Below are positions 15,434-24,369 of a DNA stretch of 64,000 bases, in pieces; the stretch's first letter is position 1; every line of letters starts with the position of its first letter. The position numbers and the translations under genes were made by a program. A model generated the notes under the pieces. It was not told where the DNA came from. It saw only the letters and a list, made by a program, of their open reading frames with translations, and did no database searches. Source of the stretch: DASXKD01 sp963707905 (GTDB lineage Bacteria > Actinomycetota > Actinomycetes > Streptosporangiales > Streptosporangiaceae); the NCBI GenBank assembly GCA_963707905.1, contig CAVPSA010000041.1, positions 1 to 64,000 on the forward strand, read 5' to 3'.

Positions 15434-16849
15434 TCAGTTGAGCAGATCGGCCACGGCGGCGATGCCCGGCTCGATGGCACGCTCGCCGACCTGGCCGAAA
15501 CCCAGCACCAACTGCGGGGGCCCGGACACCTGGGCCGCCCGGAAACCGCTCATCCCGTACAGGCCGACCCGCCGCTCGCGTGCGGCCGCCACCACGGCCC
15601 GCTCGTCCGCGGTGGCCGGCAGGTGCGCGACGGCATGGAACCCCGCGGCAAGCCCGGTCAGCCGGACGCCGGGGGCATGCCGGGCGAGGATGGCGATGAG
15701 CCTGGCACGGCGGCTGGCATAGATCGCCCGCATCCGCCGGAGGTGGCGGTCGTACCGGCCCGATTCGAGCAGGGCCGCCAGCACCAGCTGATCCAACGTG
15801 GATGAACCGCGGTCGCTGATCCGCTTCTCCTCGGCGACGGCCGCGGCCAGCGACGGCGGTGCAAGTATCCAGCCGAGCCGCACCGCCGGAGCCAGCGCCT
15901 TGCTGGCCGTGCCGATCGTGAAGACGCGGCCCGGCGCCAGCCCCTGCAGCACGCCGATGGGCTCCCGGTCGTAGCGGAACTCGGAATCGTAGTCATCCTC
16001 GACGATGAACCCGTCGTTGCGGTTCGCCCACTCCACGAGGGCGTGGCGCCGCCGGGCCGCGAGCACGACCCCGGTGGGTGACTGGTGTGCCGGGGTGACG
16101 ACGACGGCCCTGGCGCCACTGCCGTCCAGTGCCCCGACGTCGATCCCCAGGTCATCCACGGGTACATGGACCGTTCGCAAGCCGATCGCCCCGACCGCCC
16201 GCACGGTCTCGCTCGTATCGGCGTTTCCGTACCCGGGGTCCTCGAAGGCGACGCACCGGACGCCGGCCTGGGCAAGCGCCCGCAACACCAGGACGACCCC
16301 CTGCGCGAACCCGGTGCTGACGATCATCTGGCCGGGATCAGCGGCGGCGGCACGGACCCGCCGCAGGTACCCGGCGAGGACGCCGCGCAGTACGGCACTG
16401 CCGCGGGGGTCGCCGTAGTCGAGATCGAGGGTGGCGATGCTGCCGCATGCCTCCCGGGTCGCCCACACCCAGTCGCTGCGCGGAAAGCTCGCCAGATCGG
16501 GGACTCCCGAACGGAAGTCCGCGATCAGCCGCGCCGGCGGTTCCGGGCGCTGCGGCGGCTCTGCCGCCACCGGGTACGCGCCCGCCGCGACCCGGGTGGC
16601 CGATCCGATCTGGCTGGTCAGGTAGCCCTCGGACAGCAGCTGGCTGTAGACCTCTTGCACCAGGCCGCGGGAGATGCCCAGTTCCCTGGCCAGCTCCCGG
16701 GACGAGGGCAGCCGCTCGCTGCCTTGCAGCCGGCCGCTCCTGATTGCCTCGCGCAGGCCCGCCTCCAGCTGGGACCGCAGCGGCTGGCCGCTGCCACGGT
16801 CGATCCGCAGGAACAACTCGGGGCCCAAACCGGACCACTGAATCGCCAT
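15434..16849 (-). CDS. MocR/PdxR-family GntR-aminotransferase regulator
   Basis: An N-terminal GntR winged helix (LRSQLEAGLREAIRSGRLQG, then LPSSRELARELGISRGLV) is fused to a fold-type I aminotransferase domain with the PLP lysine in GTASKALAPAVRLGW. This is the MocR architecture: a PLP-binding transcription factor. The ATG at 16849 (MAIQWSG) gives ~471 residues, the normal family length. Only 47 bp separate it from the divergent MFS gene, so it probably controls that transporter and itself. MocR proteins often regulate vitamin B6, GABA or amino-acid functions; the effector here is unknown. Confidence 0.92.
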   Translation of the reverse strand: MAIQWSGLGPELFLRIDRGSGQPLRSQLEAGLREAIRSGRLQGSERLPSSRELARELGISRGLVQEVYSQLLSEGYLTSQIGSATRVAAGAYPVAAEPPQRPEPPARLIADFRSGVPDLASFPRSDWVWATREACGSIATLDLDYGDPRGSAVLRGVLAGYLRRVRAAAADPGQMIVSTGFAQGVVLVLRALAQAGVRCVAFEDPGYGNADTSETVRAVGAIGLRTVHVPVDDLGIDVGALDGSGARAVVVTPAHQSPTGVVLAARRRHALVEWANRNDGFIVEDDYDSEFRYDREPIGVLQGLAPGRVFTIGTASKALAPAVRLGWILAPPSLAAAVAEEKRISDRGSSTLDQLVLAALLESGRYDRHLRRMRAIYASRRARLIAILARHAPGVRLTGLAAGFHAVAHLPATADERAVVAAARERRVGLYGMSGFRAAQVSGPPQLVLGFGQVGERAIEPGIAAVADLLN

Positions 16850-16896
16850 GACATTGGAACTTATCAGTGCCCCAGTTCGGACCCTACGGTCGCAGC

Positions 16897-18155
16897 ATGA
16901 GCACCTTGACTTCCGCCCAGCCACGGCGCGGCACCAGGCACGACGGCGCGGCGCAAAGCACCGGGGCACGCCTCGTCAGCGGCCCGCTCGCCCTGGTCTT
17001 TCTCTCCGAGTTTTGCGCGCTCACCAGCTTCTACCTGCTGCTTTCCGTGACGCCGATGTACGCCGCTGCCGTTGGCGCGGGGAGCACGGGCGCCGGGCTT
17101 GTGACCGGCGTGCTGCTGCTTGGCACCGTGGCCGCGGAGCTTGCCGCGCCGATCCTGATGCGGCGGTACGGGTACTGGGCCATGCTCCTGACCGGGGCGC
17201 TGCTGCTGGGAGTGCCGACCCTGGCGCTGCTGGCCGGCGGCTCGCTGACCCTCATCGTGACCGTCAGCGTCGTGCGCGGCTTCGGATTCGGCCTCTGCAC
17301 CGTGATGACGGGCGCCCTCACCGCGGCGCTGCTGCCACCCGAACGGCGCGGCGAAGGACTCGGCCTGTTCGGGATCGTGGCCACCGCGCCGGGAGTCATA
17401 GCGCTGCCTGCCGGTGTCTGGCTCGCTGATCACATCGGCATGGCGACGGTTGTCGGCCTGACGGCTGCGGCTGCCCTCGTTCCCCTGGCAGTGTTCCCAT
17501 GGCTGTCCGGAGCGGCTGACCGTCGCGCAGCGGCGGCGTGCGGCGGCGGGCGCCGGGCGGCGGGCGGCCGGATGGGCTGCTGGGCGGCCTTCGCCAGGGC
17601 GGGCAACTGCGGCCCTTCCTGATCTTCGCGGCCAGCACCGTAGCGGCGGGCGTGGTCGTCTCGTTCCTCCCGCTCGCCGCCGGGGTATCCGGCAACGTCG
17701 CCGCCGCTGGCTTGCTCGCGCAGGCCCTGACCGCCACGGTCAGCCGCTGGTGGGCGGGACGCCGCGGGGACAGGACCGGTCACGCGCGCCTGCTGGTTCC
17801 AGCGCTGGCGATCGCGTCTTCTGGAATGGTCACCATGATCTGGCTGGCCTCCCCGGCTGCCCTGATCGCGGGCATGTGCTTGTTCGGCATCGGGTTCGGA
17901 ATCTGCCAGAACGCCACCTTCGCGTTGATGATCGACCGCATGCCTCCGTCCGGGGCCGGAACCGCAAGCGCCCTGTGGAACCTGGCATATGACGCCGGAT
18001 ACGGGGCAGGCCCAGCCGCCTTCGGCCTGGTCGTCAACCACACCGGATACCCGGCCGCCTTCGCGCTCACGGCGGTGCTGATGCTCGCAACGGTGCCAGT
18101 CGCCCGGCGTGAGCGCGCCATGGCCCGCGGCACCGCGGACCGGTCCCGGCGCTAG
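16897..18155 (+). pseudogene. MFS transporter, frameshifted in the central loop
   Basis: The first frame from ATG 16897 (MSTLTSAQPRRG) gives six membrane helices (for example FLSEFCALTSFYLLLSVTP and GVLLLGTVAAELAAPILMRR) and then runs off into Gly/Arg-rich nonsense that stops at 17622. A second frame from about 17538 carries the other six helices (FLIFAASTVAAGVVVSFLPL and on), ending at 18155. The break falls in the extremely GC-rich cytoplasmic loop between helices 6 and 7 and needs a net one-base change. It is either a real recent inactivation or an indel sequencing error. It is divergent from and probably regulated by the MocR protein. Confidence 0.82.
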
Positions 18156-18203
18156 CCGGGGCAGCGACGCCCGGTCACGGCGACGCCTACCATCCACCGG
18201 ACT

Positions 18204-18231
18204 TTTTCAGCCGATTTGATGGGTTTATAGA
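18204..18231 (+). promoter_or_regulatory. Candidate sigma-70-type promoter
   Basis: TTTTCA (18204-18209), a 16-bp spacer and TATAGA (18226-18231) in an AT-richer patch about 70 bp upstream of the VOC remnant start. It would drive the VOC remnant and the flavoprotein gene. Confidence 0.4.
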
Positions 18232-18298
18232 CTTCTGTGCGGAGTGCCGGGAGTGTAGATGCAGGGCCAGCGCCGTCGGCAGGAGAGGAGCAGCGGTC

Positions 18299-18409
18299 GT
18301 GGACTTCAAGCTCGAGGTTGTCGTGACACCGGTCGCTGACGTGGACCGGGCCAAGGCCTGCTGCCAGTGGTTCGTCCAGGAGATCACGACGCGCCTTCCG
18401 GGCCGGTGA
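18299..18409 (+). pseudogene. VOC-family protein with in-frame internal deletion (36 codons left)
   Basis: A purine-rich GGAGAGGAG ribosome site precedes GTG 18299. The 36-residue product reads MDFKLEVVVTPVADVDRAKA, the classic first strand and helix of vicinal-oxygen-chelate (glyoxalase-like) proteins. It then jumps directly to WFVQEITTRLPGR, the classic C-terminal end of the same family. About 90-100 residues are missing in frame. The stop overlaps the GTG of the next gene, so the short frame may still be translated as a leader that couples translation of the flavoprotein. No function as an enzyme is possible. Confidence 0.75.
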
Positions 18410-19746
18410 GCAACGTGGGCGACTATGACGTGATCGTGCTCGGCGGCGGCTCACCCGGCGAGCATTGCGCGGGCGAACTGGCCGATGGCGGGCTCCGGGT
18501 CGCACTGGTCGAACGCGATCTGGTCGGCGGCGAATGCTCCTACTGGGCGTGCATCCCGTCCAAGACGCTGCTGCGTCCCGGCGAGGCGGTGCATCAGGCA
18601 CGCGACGCCACGGCCACCGCGCAACTCGACGCCGGGGCAGCGCTGGCCTGGCGTGACTTCATGGTCGCCGGCTACTCCGACGCCGGGCAGGAGCGCTGGC
18701 TGGCGAGCAAGGGAATCGACCTGCTGCGGGGGACCGGCAAGCTCGCCGGAACCGGCGTGGTGGAGGTCGACGGCACCCGCCATACCGCCAGGCACGTGGT
18801 GCTGGCGACTGGCTCGGATCCGGTCATTCCGCCCATTCCTGGCCTGCGCGAACTCGACGGCGTGTGGACCAACCGCGAGGTGACCGGCATGAAGGCCGTC
18901 CCGCGCCGCCTGCTCATCCTGGGCGGCGGGCCGGTCGGCGCCGAGATGGCCCAGGCCGTGCGGCGCCTCGGTGGCGAGGTGACCCTCGCCGAGGGCGCCG
19001 CTCATGTGCTCGCCCGTGAGCCCGCGCCCTTGGGCGAGGCGCTCGGCGAGGCACTGCGCGCCGACGGCATCGAGTTGCTGCTTGGCATGCAGGTGACAGC
19101 CGCGCGGCGCGACGGGCAGGACTATGTCCTGGTCCTGGGCAACGGCAGCGAACTGCGCGGTGACCGCCTGCTCGTGGCCACCGGGCGGCGCCCGCGCGTG
19201 GCCGGGCTCGGCCTGGAGACGGTCGGCGTGCAGGCCGGTGCGCACGGGATCCCGGTGGACTCCCGGCTGCGGGCCGCCGAGCGGCTGTGGGTCATCGGTG
19301 ACGCCAACGGCATCCGGCTGCTCACCCATGTCGGCAAGTACCAGGGCGAAGTGGTGGCCGCCAACATCCTCGGCGAATCCCGCGAAGCGAACTACGAGGC
19401 CATACCCGACGTCGTCTACACCGACCCGCAGGCCGCCTCGGTCGGTGCGGCCGAGGCCAGGTACACGGCCACCGTGGCGATCTCCGAGGTGGCCAAGACC
19501 GCCACCTACTCGCGCGCCTACGCCCAGTCCAACGGCTTCCTGACCCTGCTGTCCGACGGCGAGCGGCTGACCGGCGCGCATGCGCTCGGCCCCGAAGCGG
19601 GCGAGTGGCTGCAGCAGGCCACCTTGGCGATCCGCGCCCACGTGCCGCTGCAAGTGCTGCGCGACACCATCCAGCCATTCCCGACCTTCTCCGAGATCTA
19701 CGTCGCCGCACTGAAGGCCCTGCACAACGAGATCACGCGTGCCTGA
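18406..19746 (+). CDS. Flavoprotein disulfide reductase (dihydrolipoyl dehydrogenase/MerA-like)
   Basis: A 446-residue NAD(P)/FAD-dependent oxidoreductase. The FAD motif (VLGGGSPGEHCAGEL), redox-active disulfide GECSYWACIPSK (Cys44, Cys49), NAD motif (ILGGGPVGAEMAQAV) and the second FAD segment (LWVIGDANGI) are all present. The C-terminal catalytic HxH motif of lipoamide dehydrogenases is replaced by IQPFPTFSE, so it is not a normal dihydrolipoyl dehydrogenase; the disulfide substrate is unknown. The GTG at 18406 overlaps the VOC remnant stop; a GTG at 18415 is an alternative. Confidence 0.9.
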   Translation: MSNVGDYDVIVLGGGSPGEHCAGELADGGLRVALVERDLVGGECSYWACIPSKTLLRPGEAVHQARDATATAQLDAGAALAWRDFMVAGYSDAGQERWLASKGIDLLRGTGKLAGTGVVEVDGTRHTARHVVLATGSDPVIPPIPGLRELDGVWTNREVTGMKAVPRRLLILGGGPVGAEMAQAVRRLGGEVTLAEGAAHVLAREPAPLGEALGEALRADGIELLLGMQVTAARRDGQDYVLVLGNGSELRGDRLLVATGRRPRVAGLGLETVGVQAGAHGIPVDSRLRAAERLWVIGDANGIRLLTHVGKYQGEVVAANILGESREANYEAIPDVVYTDPQAASVGAAEARYTATVAISEVAKTATYSRAYAQSNGFLTLLSDGERLTGAHALGPEAGEWLQQATLAIRAHVPLQVLRDTIQPFPTFSEIYVAALKALHNEITRA

Positions 19747-19753
19747 TCACTGA

Positions 19754-19774
19754 GCTGGCCTGTCGCCGGCCAGC
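19754..19774. terminator. Hairpin between convergent genes
   Basis: GCTGGCC and GGCCAGC arms (19754-19760, 19768-19774) with a 7-nt loop lie between the flavoprotein stop and the MOSC gene end. The place and shape fit a bidirectional terminator. Confidence 0.5.
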
Positions 19775-19803
19775 CAGGGCCGCCCAGCCCAGGAGGCAGG
19801 AGG

Positions 19804-20514
19804 TCAGGGTTCGAGTTCGACAGGGTCGCCGAGTGCGACCCGGCCCGGTTCCACGGTTGAGCCGTAGACCCCGAACCGGGCATCGCGTTCGCGCGCTATG
19901 GCGCGCAGGATCGCTGGATCCCGGCGCAGTGTCGCCGGGTCGATAGTGACAATCACGCACCGCTGGTCACGTTTGTCCACCCGCATCCGCACCCCGCCGA
20001 TGCGCAGCACCCGGCCGACCCAGGCATCCTCGGGGAAGTCGGGGGACTCGCGCCCGGGAGCATCCACCAGAAGGTTGGGCCGGAACCGCCCGGCCGCCAG
20101 GCTGGTGCCGGCCAGCCGGCCAAGGCCAGCCAGGGCCTGGGTGGTCAGCAGCGACAACGGCATCGTGTCGAAGACCCCGCGGTCCTGTTTGATGACGCGC
20201 ACGCCCGGCCCGAGTTCGGCTGCGAGCGCGGGGTCTGCCACGTCGAACTCGCTGCCCGACGGTGTGCGCACCAGCGTCGGTGCGGCGTTGGGCCGGTCCG
20301 GCTCGGCGAAGCGGGGCCGGTAGCGGGCCATCTCGGGCCGTTCCCTGATCGTCAGCCACGGAAAGCCGCTGCGCACCTGCCCGTCGCGGATGAACGCCCA
20401 GCGGCGGTCGCCCGCCAGGCCGTGCCAGGAGACTTCGGCGTCGTCCAGTTCCTCGGCTGCCATGGATTTCACCGGGTACCGCCACAGCCCGGCAACACGG
20501 CCCACCACGGTCAT
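19804..20514 (-). CDS. MOSC-domain protein
   Basis: An N-terminal MOSC beta-barrel (VAGLWRYPVKSM, GLAGDRRWAFI) is joined to a MOSC domain (GRFRPNLLVDAPG, then RCVIVTIDPAT), about 236 residues. These proteins relate to the molybdenum-cofactor sulfurase C-terminus and to mARC-type amidoxime/N-hydroxyl reductases. MOSC proteins normally have a conserved Cys near the end of the domain; here RCVIVT keeps it (DKRDQRCVIVT). I chose the ATG at 20514 (MTVVGRVAGLW); the ATG at 20526 is possible and the frame extends to 20616. The Cox-type molybdenum hydroxylase at 54-57 kb is the only other molybdenum-related locus here. Confidence 0.88.
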   Translation of the reverse strand: MTVVGRVAGLWRYPVKSMAAEELDDAEVSWHGLAGDRRWAFIRDGQVRSGFPWLTIRERPEMARYRPRFAEPDRPNAAPTLVRTPSGSEFDVADPALAAELGPGVRVIKQDRGVFDTMPLSLLTTQALAGLGRLAGTSLAAGRFRPNLLVDAPGRESPDFPEDAWVGRVLRIGGVRMRVDKRDQRCVIVTIDPATLRRDPAILRAIARERDARFGVYGSTVEPGRVALGDPVELEP

Positions 20515-20673
20515 AACCGCCTCCATCGGCTCGAAGGCGCCCTTGCCGATGAAGGATGCCGAGCGTGGCGGACCTGGTCCGTCGCAGCGCCTCTCGGCCC
20601 ACTCAGCGTGCCACACCGGCCGGCCTGTACAAGCGCCTTATCCCGTACGTCTGGTGACCTTGACAATGGCCGG

Positions 20674-23367
20674 ATGAGCGCGGCCGGGCCGCATCCCCCA
20701 GGTAGTGATACTTGGGGGGTGCGAGAGCTTCCGATGGGGACCGTGACCATGCTCTTCAGCGACATCGAAGGGTCAACGGTGCTGCTGAGCCGTCTGGGGC
20801 CCCGGTACGGGGAGGCACTGTCGGCTCAGCGGGCCGTGCTCCGGGCCGCTATTGGCGACTGGCGCGGGCATGAGCTGGGGACCGAGGGCGACAGCTTCTT
20901 CGTGGTGTTCGAGTCGGCCGCGGATGCGGTGGCCTGCTGTGCCGCGGCGCAGCAGGCACTGGACGGGTATGCGTGGCCTGGCGGCGTCGCCGTCCGGGTC
21001 CGGATGGGTCTTCATTCGGGGGAGCCGTCCCGGCACGAGGACGGCTATATCGGCATCGATGTGCACCGGGCCGCGCGGATCGCGGCAACCGCGCATGGCG
21101 GCCAGGTGGTGATGTCCGGTGTCACCTGGCAGCTGGCAAACGCTGGCCTGGCCGCCGAACTGTCCGTCCGGGACCTGGGTTTCCACCGCCTCAAGGACAT
21201 CGATGCGGCCGAGCACATCTATCAGCTGGCCGGCCCCGGCCTGGCAGAGCACTTTCCGCCGCTGAAGAGCCTGGGTGCCTCGACCAACCTGCCAGCACCG
21301 ATCACGCCGCTGGTGGGCCGGGAAAACGATCTCGAACAGTTGCGCACCCTCATCTGCCAGCCGGGCATGAGACTGGTGACGCTCACCGGTCCGGGCGGCG
21401 TCGGCAAGACACGGCTGGCCATAGATGCCGCCGCAGCGCTGGGCGAAACCTTCCCGCAGGGGGTCTACTTCAGTGCCCTGGCAGCCGTCCGCGACGCCGG
21501 GGTGATGTGGAAGGCCATCGCCGGCGACCTGTCGGTGGACGGGGATGAGCCGGCCGCGGTGATGGCGCATCTGCGGGACCGCCGGACCCTGCTCGTGCTG
21601 GACAACCTTGAGCAACTGGACGGTGCCGCCGAGGTCGTCGCCGCGCTGCTCGCGGCGGCTCCGCGCCTGGTGGTGCTGGCGACATCGCGCGGGCCGCTGC
21701 ACCTGCTGGGAGAGCATGAGCTGCCGGTGCCGCCGCTGGAGATACCGCAAGAGCCGGCCCTTGCGGCGGTGACCGCTTCCGCTGCGGTACGACTGTTCGT
21801 GCAGCAGGGAAGCCTGGTCAGGCCGGGCTTCGTGGTGACCGAGGGAAACGCGGACGACATCGCGGCCATCTGCCGGAGGCTGGACGGGCTGCCGCTGGCG
21901 ATCGAACTGGCCGCCTCGCGGGTCCGGCTGCTGTCTCCCAAGGCGCTGCTTGCCCGGCTCGATCACAGCGTGGCCCTGGCCGCTGTGGATGCCGGGCGCC
22001 CGTCACGTCAGCAGACTTTGCGGGCCACCATCGCCTGGAGCTACGACCTGCTGCCGCCCCGGCCTGCCGCGGTACTGCGCCGCGCAGGGGTTTTCGCCGG
22101 CGGTTGCGACCTGGACGCGCTGGCGGCGGTGGCCCTGGCCGGGGACGGCCCGGGCGACCCGGCCGATCCGGGTGATCCGCTGGAACTGGTCAGCGAACTG
22201 ATGGATGTCAGCCTGATCACGGTGACCGAGAGCGCCGACGGAGAACCCCGCGTGGGCCTGCTGGAGACGATCCGCGAATTTGCCCTGGAACGGCTGGCCG
22301 AGGCCGGTGAAGCCGACGGCGCCCAGCGCCGGCATGCCGGGCACTACGCCGCCCTCGCCGAGCATGCACACCAGCAGTTGTACGGCCCGGCGCAGCTAGC
22401 CGCCCTGGACCGCCTGGAAGCCGAGCACGACAACCTGCGAGCCGCCCTGACCTGGTCGCTGGAACCCCAGGCCACCGGCGCCGCCGACCCAGAACGGGTC
22501 GGCATCGGCCTGCGGCTGGTCGAGGCGCTGGCCGCGTTCTGGCACCAGCACGGTCACGCCACCGAAGGCAGGCGATGGCTGCAACGGGCGATCGACCTGG
22601 CCAGCGAGGACACCGGAGCGCCGGTCGCCGCGGTGGCGCACGGACTGGGGATGCTGCTGACACAGCAAGGCGAGTGGGCCGCGGCGGTACCACTCTTCGA
22701 GCGAAGTCTTGCGATCTACCGTGACTCGGGCGACCGCGACCAGGAGGCCAAGGAGCTAAACAGCCTTGGCATCACCCATGGTTACAACGGTGACCTGAGC
22801 ACGGCGCGTTCCTTGCTGGAGGAAAGCGCCGCCCTCGCCCGGGATATCGGCAGCGACCAGCGGCTCGCCGCGGCCCTGACGAATCTGGGCATGGTGGAGA
22901 ACTTCGCCGGCGATCTCGACCGTGCCGCACAGGTGCTGCAGGAAGCGGTCACGCTGGACCAGAAACAGGGTGACCAGCTTGGCCTGGTTCTGGACAGGCA
23001 CGCGCTTACCATGGTCAGCCTGCGCGCTGGCCATACCCGGCGGGCCCGCGACATGCTGTCTGTCACGGTTGACTACGTGGTCAGCGCCGGTAATTCCGAC
23101 ATCCTGGCGGCAGCCCTGGAACTGGCCGCCTGCACCGTCGCGGAACTGGGCGAACCACTGCGGGCGGCCCGGCTGGCCGGCGCCGCGGCGGCGGTCAGGC
23201 AGATAGCCGGCATGCCCATCGCAGATCTCGAGGCGGAGCTGGTCGAGGGCTTCCTGGGCCCCGCCCGCTCGGCCATGGCCCGCGCGGAGTGGGATGCTGA
23301 ATATGGCGGTGGCCGCGCACTCAGCCAGGAACAGGCAGCCACACTTCTGCTGACCCTCAACGAGTGA
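20674..23367 (+). CDS. Class III nucleotidyl cyclase-STAND ATPase-TPR signalling protein
   Basis: An 897-residue three-part protein. Residues ~20-170 are a class III cyclase homology domain (VTMLFSDIEGSTVLLSRLG, then GTEGDSFFVVF, both metal-binding Asp regions kept). Residues ~200-480 are an NB-ARC-like STAND ATPase with P-loop LTGPGGVGKTRL and LLVLDNLEQL as Walker B. A winged-helix/helical section and TPR repeats (about 600-880) follow. The ATG at 20674 fits. These proteins couple ligand binding at the TPR sensor to oligomerisation and possibly cAMP/cGMP synthesis. No DNA-binding domain is attached. The NYN gene follows 36 bp downstream. Confidence 0.9.
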   Translation: MSAAGPHPPGSDTWGVRELPMGTVTMLFSDIEGSTVLLSRLGPRYGEALSAQRAVLRAAIGDWRGHELGTEGDSFFVVFESAADAVACCAAAQQALDGYAWPGGVAVRVRMGLHSGEPSRHEDGYIGIDVHRAARIAATAHGGQVVMSGVTWQLANAGLAAELSVRDLGFHRLKDIDAAEHIYQLAGPGLAEHFPPLKSLGASTNLPAPITPLVGRENDLEQLRTLICQPGMRLVTLTGPGGVGKTRLAIDAAAALGETFPQGVYFSALAAVRDAGVMWKAIAGDLSVDGDEPAAVMAHLRDRRTLLVLDNLEQLDGAAEVVAALLAAAPRLVVLATSRGPLHLLGEHELPVPPLEIPQEPALAAVTASAAVRLFVQQGSLVRPGFVVTEGNADDIAAICRRLDGLPLAIELAASRVRLLSPKALLARLDHSVALAAVDAGRPSRQQTLRATIAWSYDLLPPRPAAVLRRAGVFAGGCDLDALAAVALAGDGPGDPADPGDPLELVSELMDVSLITVTESADGEPRVGLLETIREFALERLAEAGEADGAQRRHAGHYAALAEHAHQQLYGPAQLAALDRLEAEHDNLRAALTWSLEPQATGAADPERVGIGLRLVEALAAFWHQHGHATEGRRWLQRAIDLASEDTGAPVAAVAHGLGMLLTQQGEWAAAVPLFERSLAIYRDSGDRDQEAKELNSLGITHGYNGDLSTARSLLEESAALARDIGSDQRLAAALTNLGMVENFAGDLDRAAQVLQEAVTLDQKQGDQLGLVLDRHALTMVSLRAGHTRRARDMLSVTVDYVVSAGNSDILAAALELAACTVAELGEPLRAARLAGAAAAVRQIAGMPIADLEAELVEGFLGPARSAMARAEWDAEYGGGRALSQEQAATLLLTLNE

Positions 23368-23403
23368 CGCGCGGCCTGAGCTGTCCAGACGAGAAGAGCA
23401 ACC

Positions 23404-24369
23404 ATGAACGACGCTGGTGTCACCCGTGTTGCCGTCTACATCGACTTCGACAACATCGTGATATCGCGGTACGACCAGGTGCACGGCCGGGGCCAGTTCC
23501 AGCGCGACAGGGTGCGCGGGGTCACCGGGAGCGACAAACCGGCCGACCCCGAACTCGCGGAAAAGGTCAGGCGCGCCACCGTGGACGTCGGTGCCGTGAT
23601 CGACTTCGCCTCGTCGTTCGGCACCCTCGTGCTCACCCGTGCCTATGCGGACTGGTCAGCCCCGGTCAACGCCGATTACCGCGGGCAGCTCGTCAGCCGC
23701 GCCGTGGACCTGGTGCAGCTCTTTCCGGCCGCCGCCTACGCCAAGAACGGCGCAGACATCCGGCTGGCGGTGGATGCGGTGGAGGACATGTTCCGCCTTC
23801 CCGACCTGACCCACGTGGTGATCGTGGCCGGGGACTCGGATTACATAGCCCTCGCCCAGCGGTGCAGGCGCCTGGGCCGGTATGTCGTGGGTGTCGGCGT
23901 CGCCGGATCGACCAGCAGGGCACTCGCGGCGGCGTGCGACGAACTCGTGACCTACGATGCCCTTCCTGGCATCACCCCCGTTGGCGCGCCCCAGCCGTCA
24001 GTCAGCCAGACCGCCACGGTTCAGGAGGAGCCCGGCGATGCGCCGCCCGCACGGAGTTCGCGGCGTGCCAAGCGGCCCGCAGCCGCTGCGGCCGACGAGA
24101 CCGACCTGGAACCCGAGGACCCACAAGAAGTGGCGACCAGGCTCCTCGAACGGGCACTTCGGCTCGGCCAGGAAAAGGACGACGCGGACTGGCTGCACAG
24201 CTCTGCGGTCAAGAGCCAGATGAGGCGCATGGACCCGTCGTTCAGCGAAAAGGCGCTCGGCTATCGGTCATTCTCCGACTTCGTGAAATCACGAGAAGGC
24301 ATCGCCGAACTCGACGAGACAGATCCCGTACGGCTCGTACGGCTCAACCCGGCCCTGACCGCCCAGTGA
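23404..24369 (+). CDS. NYN-domain ribonuclease-like protein with OST-HTH/LOTUS tail
   Basis: Residues 1-190 are a NYN (PIN-like) domain with its acidic cluster: VAVYIDFDN, KNGADIRLAVDA and VIVAGDSDYIAL hold the Asp residues expected to bind metal. A Pro/Ala/Arg-rich linker follows. Residues ~240-305 (LLERALRLGQEKDDADWLHS, then KALGYRSFSDFVKS) form an OST-HTH/LOTUS domain, thought to bind RNA. The pair suggests an RNA-processing or RNA-silencing nuclease. Its stop overlaps the GTG of the alpha/beta hydrolase. Confidence 0.9.
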   Translation: MNDAGVTRVAVYIDFDNIVISRYDQVHGRGQFQRDRVRGVTGSDKPADPELAEKVRRATVDVGAVIDFASSFGTLVLTRAYADWSAPVNADYRGQLVSRAVDLVQLFPAAAYAKNGADIRLAVDAVEDMFRLPDLTHVVIVAGDSDYIALAQRCRRLGRYVVGVGVAGSTSRALAAACDELVTYDALPGITPVGAPQPSVSQTATVQEEPGDAPPARSSRRAKRPAAAAADETDLEPEDPQEVATRLLERALRLGQEKDDADWLHSSAVKSQMRRMDPSFSEKALGYRSFSDFVKSREGIAELDETDPVRLVRLNPALTAQ

